Source: a virus. Taken from it: a stretch of 27,202 nucleotides of DNA. The stretch lies in the IMG/VR virus record IMGVR_UViG_3300021364_002303, positions 1 through 27,202 of that record; one strand, 5' to 3'. Within the stretch, counting starts at the first letter, position 1. The number at the start of each line of letters is the position of its first letter. The notes under the pieces are model-generated. The model ran no database searches. It was not told the DNA's origin and saw only the letters and a program-made list of their open reading frames with translations. A program made the position numbers and the translations under genes. This document shows positions 24,044 to 27,202 of this stretch, piece after piece.

Positions 24044-24475
24044 TTAATCCAACAAGTCTATTAATTTAAATACAGTTTCCAGTTTAGTTTGATTTATTTT
24101 ATTTGTTAGTGTATTTCGTAAACCGTGATGTAATGGTTTAGGCCATTTACCAAAACTTACCCAAGCGTATCCGTCGTGTTCTTTATTAAGTGTTGGTAAA
24201 AATTCTTTTTCTATCACACATAGATAGGTATGAAAATGAAATTTTGAATCATTAGAAATAAATGTTTCTAAAGGAATTGTTTTTTTAATAGGAGTATCAC
24301 CAATTTCTTCTGATATTTCTCTTTTTAAACTTTCCCAAGGAGTCTCTTTGCCTTCATTAGTTCCACCGACTAAACCCCAAAGATTATTTTGTTTGCCCTG
24401 TGTACGATGTAAGAACAGAAATCTACGGGTGTCAAGTGAATAAAAAAGAGCTCCGCTGCAAATAATATTGTTCAT
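24044..24475 (-). CDS. Nudix hydrolase
   Basis: This 143-residue protein has the Nudix box at residues 38-60: G38-x5-E44-x7-R52-E53-I-S-E56-E57-x-G59, with Asp at the last position where a hydrophobic residue is usual. Preceding FLFLHRTQGKQNNLWGLVGG and following FHFHTYLCVIEKEF and YAWVSFGKWPKPLHHGL fit the fold. The family hydrolyses nucleoside diphosphates linked to another group (oxidised nucleotides, NADH, nucleotide sugars, capped RNA). The substrate is not readable here. T4-like phages often carry Nudix genes. It lies 45 bases after gp15 in the same direction, with no clear ribosome site before its ATG. That short gap shows no hairpin. Confidence 0.88.
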   Translation of the reverse strand: MNNIICSGALFYSLDTRRFLFLHRTQGKQNNLWGLVGGTNEGKETPWESLKREISEEIGDTPIKKTIPLETFISNDSKFHFHTYLCVIEKEFLPTLNKEHDGYAWVSFGKWPKPLHHGLRNTLTNKINQTKLETVFKLIDLLD

Positions 24476-24520
24476 ACTATTAATTATGCTTAAAATTAGT
24501 TAGATATGTTTGATATGGAT

Positions 24521-25993
24521 TTAGTATTTTAGACGCCAAGATCCATGTGGATATTCGCCTTCAAAGGATAAGATCCACTCACCGCTATCCCATTTGTATT
24601 GTATGCCTGTATTTAGATTAGTTGTGTAAACTGTATCTGTGCTCGAACTACTATCAAATACCACATGCCATTTAGATCCGTCCCATTCAACTATGTCGTT
24701 TTCTCCAGCAATGAAATCAGTTCCGTCTGTGTTTTTCCAATCATCTGCACCATCTACATTTATTTCGTCACCAATACCTGAGCCTAGAAGAAGTATTCTA
24801 GTTCCTGTTGTTCTAAGAGATACAGGACTAGTTTTTGTCGGATCTATAATATAACTTATTTTATTTGCATCGCCTGTTGGTCCAGTAATTACCGTATCAC
24901 TAGGTATAGTATCACTGTCCCAATTTACAATTAATTCAGTAGGATCGTTTGAGTTAATAGCAACTGTTCCTGAGATTTCATTGTCTACATCTTTTCTTTT
25001 TAATCTTAATTCTGTTATACCCGCTTCAAATACCTCAGGGAATGCTTTTATGTATGCTTCCCATAGCACACTACCAACCACACCATTTTTAATAATTTTT
25101 GCTGTGTTTGTCATTACTAATAAATCATAATCTCTATAAGAATTAGAAATAACAGTAGCTGCATCTTGTCTAAACAAGTCTTTGTTAGACTGCCTTGTAT
25201 CTATAGAACCAGTAGGTGTTATAGATACATTAGTTCTTACATCTGCATTAGGAACAGCAACACCTTCAGCAGCATCACTTACTTGTCCTTGTGGTCTACT
25301 TAGATCTAACTCAATAGTTCCTTTGCTTTCATCGTATATACTCTGTACAATACTGGTCACTACACCTAAACGTTTTACTTTTGTAGGTGGAGAAATATAT
25401 ATAGGTGTTTTAAATCCTAGAGTAGCAATATCTATTTCGCTCTCAGTTCCAACAGGAATACTTCTACCACTAAAATTAATAGTATCTAAATTAACAACAC
25501 TTAAACTGGTCCAATCTACATAATTATCTGTGGTTTGGATTTCTAAACTTGGATTAAACAGCATTAAAATCTGTTCCATAATTTGTAATTTTTGATCGGT
25601 GTTAGTAGTCCACATGTCAACATTTAAACTCAATGTGTATGGTGTTGGCATAAGTCTTTCTACAGTGTAATTTTTACCTTCTGTGTTAAGGTATTCTTGT
25701 CCATTAGCATCATAAGCACGTTCACGTATGTTCAACTTATTAACATAGCTTGAATCAGCAAGCCTTGTTGTATCCATTTCGAGACCGGTTACATATACAG
25801 CCATTCTTGGCGCACTTGGTATTTTGTTTTCTGAATTGTCTCTTAATATATGACCCACTTGACGAGTTATGTCACCATACATGACTGGAACTTCAGTAAG
25901 GTTGCCATTTCCATCTTTGTAAGAAAAATTACTCATTAATCTTACAATTTGGGTAATGTAACGTCTTATTTGTCCATCATAAAAGTGTTGCAT
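24521..25993 (-). CDS. 15: Tail sheath stabiliser/completion protein, T4 gp15-like
   Basis: In this 490-residue protein the N-terminal half matches T4 gp15 in pattern: FYDGQIRRYITQIVRLMSN, VPVMYGD, a strand before MPTPYTLSLNVDMWT, and QIMEQILMLFNPSLEIQTT (compare VEQILPYFQPHF of T4). In T4 gp15 caps the tail tube and sheath and joins the tail to the head via gp13 and gp14. T4 gp15 has 272 residues. Here about 220 more follow, including a Trp-rich end (VEWDGSKWHVVF, YKWDSGEWILSF, YPHGSWRLKY) that I associate with the marine relatives. It starts within the stop codon of gp14 (shared base), as expected for co-made neck proteins. Confidence 0.8.
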   Translation of the reverse strand: MQHFYDGQIRRYITQIVRLMSNFSYKDGNGNLTEVPVMYGDITRQVGHILRDNSENKIPSAPRMAVYVTGLEMDTTRLADSSYVNKLNIRERAYDANGQEYLNTEGKNYTVERLMPTPYTLSLNVDMWTTNTDQKLQIMEQILMLFNPSLEIQTTDNYVDWTSLSVVNLDTINFSGRSIPVGTESEIDIATLGFKTPIYISPPTKVKRLGVVTSIVQSIYDESKGTIELDLSRPQGQVSDAAEGVAVPNADVRTNVSITPTGSIDTRQSNKDLFRQDAATVISNSYRDYDLLVMTNTAKIIKNGVVGSVLWEAYIKAFPEVFEAGITELRLKRKDVDNEISGTVAINSNDPTELIVNWDSDTIPSDTVITGPTGDANKISYIIDPTKTSPVSLRTTGTRILLLGSGIGDEINVDGADDWKNTDGTDFIAGENDIVEWDGSKWHVVFDSSSSTDTVYTTNLNTGIQYKWDSGEWILSFEGEYPHGSWRLKY

Positions 25994-27162
25994 TAGTTAT
26001 CTGCCTTAGGTCTAAGTGCTTGTGACAGACTTTGTCTTTCCTGCACATTTTCACCACCAATTTCATTAGTATTAGTATTATTAACAAATGTACCTTTTTG
26101 ATGACTTCTTGTGTTTGTGTTTGTTAGCGTCATACGTACTGAATCTTCTTGTTTCACCCACCGTGTACCATCATATCTAAACAATCTATTTGGCATAAAA
26201 TCTGTCCTTAGGAAAAAATCACCTTCTACACTACCTGTTGGAAAACTTAATCCATGTCCGAATGCTTCACCATTACCTGGTATTCCGTCACCTAACAAAT
26301 AACCTTGATATCCTTCTCTATCAGGAGTTTGCATTACTCTGTCTGCTAATTCATTCTGAGTGCTTGCATCAAGTGTATTTGTATCTGTAGTAACTAATTC
26401 TACTTCTCCATTGTCGTCTGTTTGAAGTGTAAAGAAATGACTGGTGTCATAACCTGATTTAGCTGCATCAGCTTCTGCTTGTTGTACTACAGCATTGTTT
26501 ATTTGCATTTCTTTTTCGTATGTAGAAAGAAGATCACGTAAAGTGTTTCCCCCCGGGTTATCTGCTTCTGCAGGTAGGTCAAGTATTTCTTTAAATTCTT
26601 GACTATCAACTATCTGTTTTAATTTTATTCTATACAAATGCGGATACCAAGTTGGTGAAAATCCTTCGGCTGCTCTGTTTACATCTTCAACAACATAGTA
26701 TCTTTTAAGTGCAACGGTGTAATCATTTAGAGCATATTCATCTTTTAGATGAGGTAATTCTATTACATCTCCCGGCATAATTTTTCTGCCAAGTGTTTTT
26801 ACGCTCGAGTTAATATGTATGGTCATAAACAGTGTGTCATTTGATAAAAACAGCCCAAACTGACTCATGTTAAAGTCTATATCTTGTACATTGTAAATAC
26901 CACGCATACTGTAAATATCAGGATCGTATTTGCGATCACGATTTTCCATAAACAACATGTCTTGAATGTTTGTCTCTTTTACAGCATCATAACGGGGCTG
27001 ATCAGCAGTAGCATCTGCTTCGTCTGGATTTTTTGGACCTAAATATTTGTGTACAAAGACGTCTGTGCCGCCCACAGTGAACATTTCATAGATTCGCTTG
27101 TCTATGAATTCGTAGTCTTTGCCTTTCTCTGGTTTGTATAAAGATAATCTTGGCATATACAT
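25993..27162 (-). CDS. 14: Neck protein, T4 gp14-like
   Basis: This 389-residue protein contains the stretch from MSQFGLFLSNDTLFMTIHINSSV to YPHLYRIKLKQIVDSQEF, which follows the T4 gp14 order (QVQDEVTLSINPN, EGDLIYFPMDNSLFEI, DPFYQLGQNAIRKI). GDVIELPHLKDE is the matching strand. T4 gp14 has 256 residues. Here a C-terminal extension contains EGDFFLRTDFMPNRLFRYDGTRWVKQED (about 315-342), a segment typical of the cyanophage versions. gp14 and gp13 form the head-tail joint. The ATG at 27162 or the one two codons later (27156) may be used, and no good ribosome site is seen. It is followed directly by gp15. gp13 is expected beyond the window on the same strand. Confidence 0.8.
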   Translation of the reverse strand: MYMPRLSLYKPEKGKDYEFIDKRIYEMFTVGGTDVFVHKYLGPKNPDEADATADQPRYDAVKETNIQDMLFMENRDRKYDPDIYSMRGIYNVQDIDFNMSQFGLFLSNDTLFMTIHINSSVKTLGRKIMPGDVIELPHLKDEYALNDYTVALKRYYVVEDVNRAAEGFSPTWYPHLYRIKLKQIVDSQEFKEILDLPAEADNPGGNTLRDLLSTYEKEMQINNAVVQQAEADAAKSGYDTSHFFTLQTDDNGEVELVTTDTNTLDASTQNELADRVMQTPDREGYQGYLLGDGIPGNGEAFGHGLSFPTGSVEGDFFLRTDFMPNRLFRYDGTRWVKQEDSVRMTLTNTNTRSHQKGTFVNNTNTNEIGGENVQERQSLSQALRPKADN

Positions 27163-27202
27163 ATTTAGCGTAAGATAAATACTTGTGGAGAACTTTTCGT
27201 AT

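Noticed and set aside
27162-27181. CTAAATA (minus) and GATAAATA (plus) near the right edge as late promoters
   Set aside because: The first overlaps the gp14 start codon and cannot serve it. The second points away from the minus-strand neck genes and probably lies in or beside gp13.
1-27202. CRISPR arrays, tRNA or rRNA genes, insertion sequences, integrase or attachment sites
   Set aside because: No regularly spaced repeats, cloverleaf-like segments, transposase or integrase motifs were found by reading. The gaps between genes are too short for most of these.

Overview
The window is AT-rich, densely packed phage DNA, best explained as part of the genome of a T4-like marine myovirus of the kind that infects Prochlorococcus/Synechococcus or SAR11 bacteria. 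The anchors are the neck protein gp14 and the tail sheath stabiliser gp15 at the right edge, the tail-fibre genes, and a large set of 2-oxoglutarate/Fe(II) (2OG) oxygenase genes next to fibre genes. No host marker gene (photosystem gene, tRNA, integrase) lies in the window, so the exact host is open. No stretch longer than about 60 bases lacks a gene.

Layout. (1) 2-8028, plus strand: a very large virion protein open at the left edge, two small virion-type proteins, three tandem paralogous fibre proteins with a C1q-like C-terminal domain, and two small paralogous unknowns, closed by a bidirectional terminator at 8049-8075. (2) 8074-16259, minus strand: eleven genes joined end to end, mostly with ATGA or TAATG overlaps. 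Seven are 2OG oxygenase-like, three are paralogs of an uncharacterised family, and one is a flavin-dependent (tryptophan-type) halogenase. (3) 16318-18210, plus strand: three more 2OG oxygenase-like genes, divergent from the first set across a 58-base gap with a palindrome. (4) 18248-23428, plus strand: two fibre-like virion proteins, each with a plastocyanin-like Cys-x2-His-x2-Met copper-site signature, on either side of a complete subtilisin-like serine protease. (5) 23425-27162, minus strand: gp14, gp15, a Nudix hydrolase, a cupin of the mannose-6-phosphate isomerase type without its metal ligands, and a small coiled-coil protein. gp13 is expected just beyond the right edge.

How the genes may work together. 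Regions 1 and 4 encode outer virion parts that contact the host, and region 5 encodes the neck and head-tail joint. The fourteen-gene block of regions 2 and 3 sits between the fibre modules. It looks like a modification island: ten candidate oxygenases, one halogenase and three unknowns. One reading is that it hydroxylates or halogenates residues of the phage fibres or a host surface molecule. The alternative is that it acts on host metabolites. The sequence does not decide between them. Several genes have a GATAAATA/ATAAATA motif just upstream that resembles the T4 late promoter, which suggests late transcription of regions 1 and 4.
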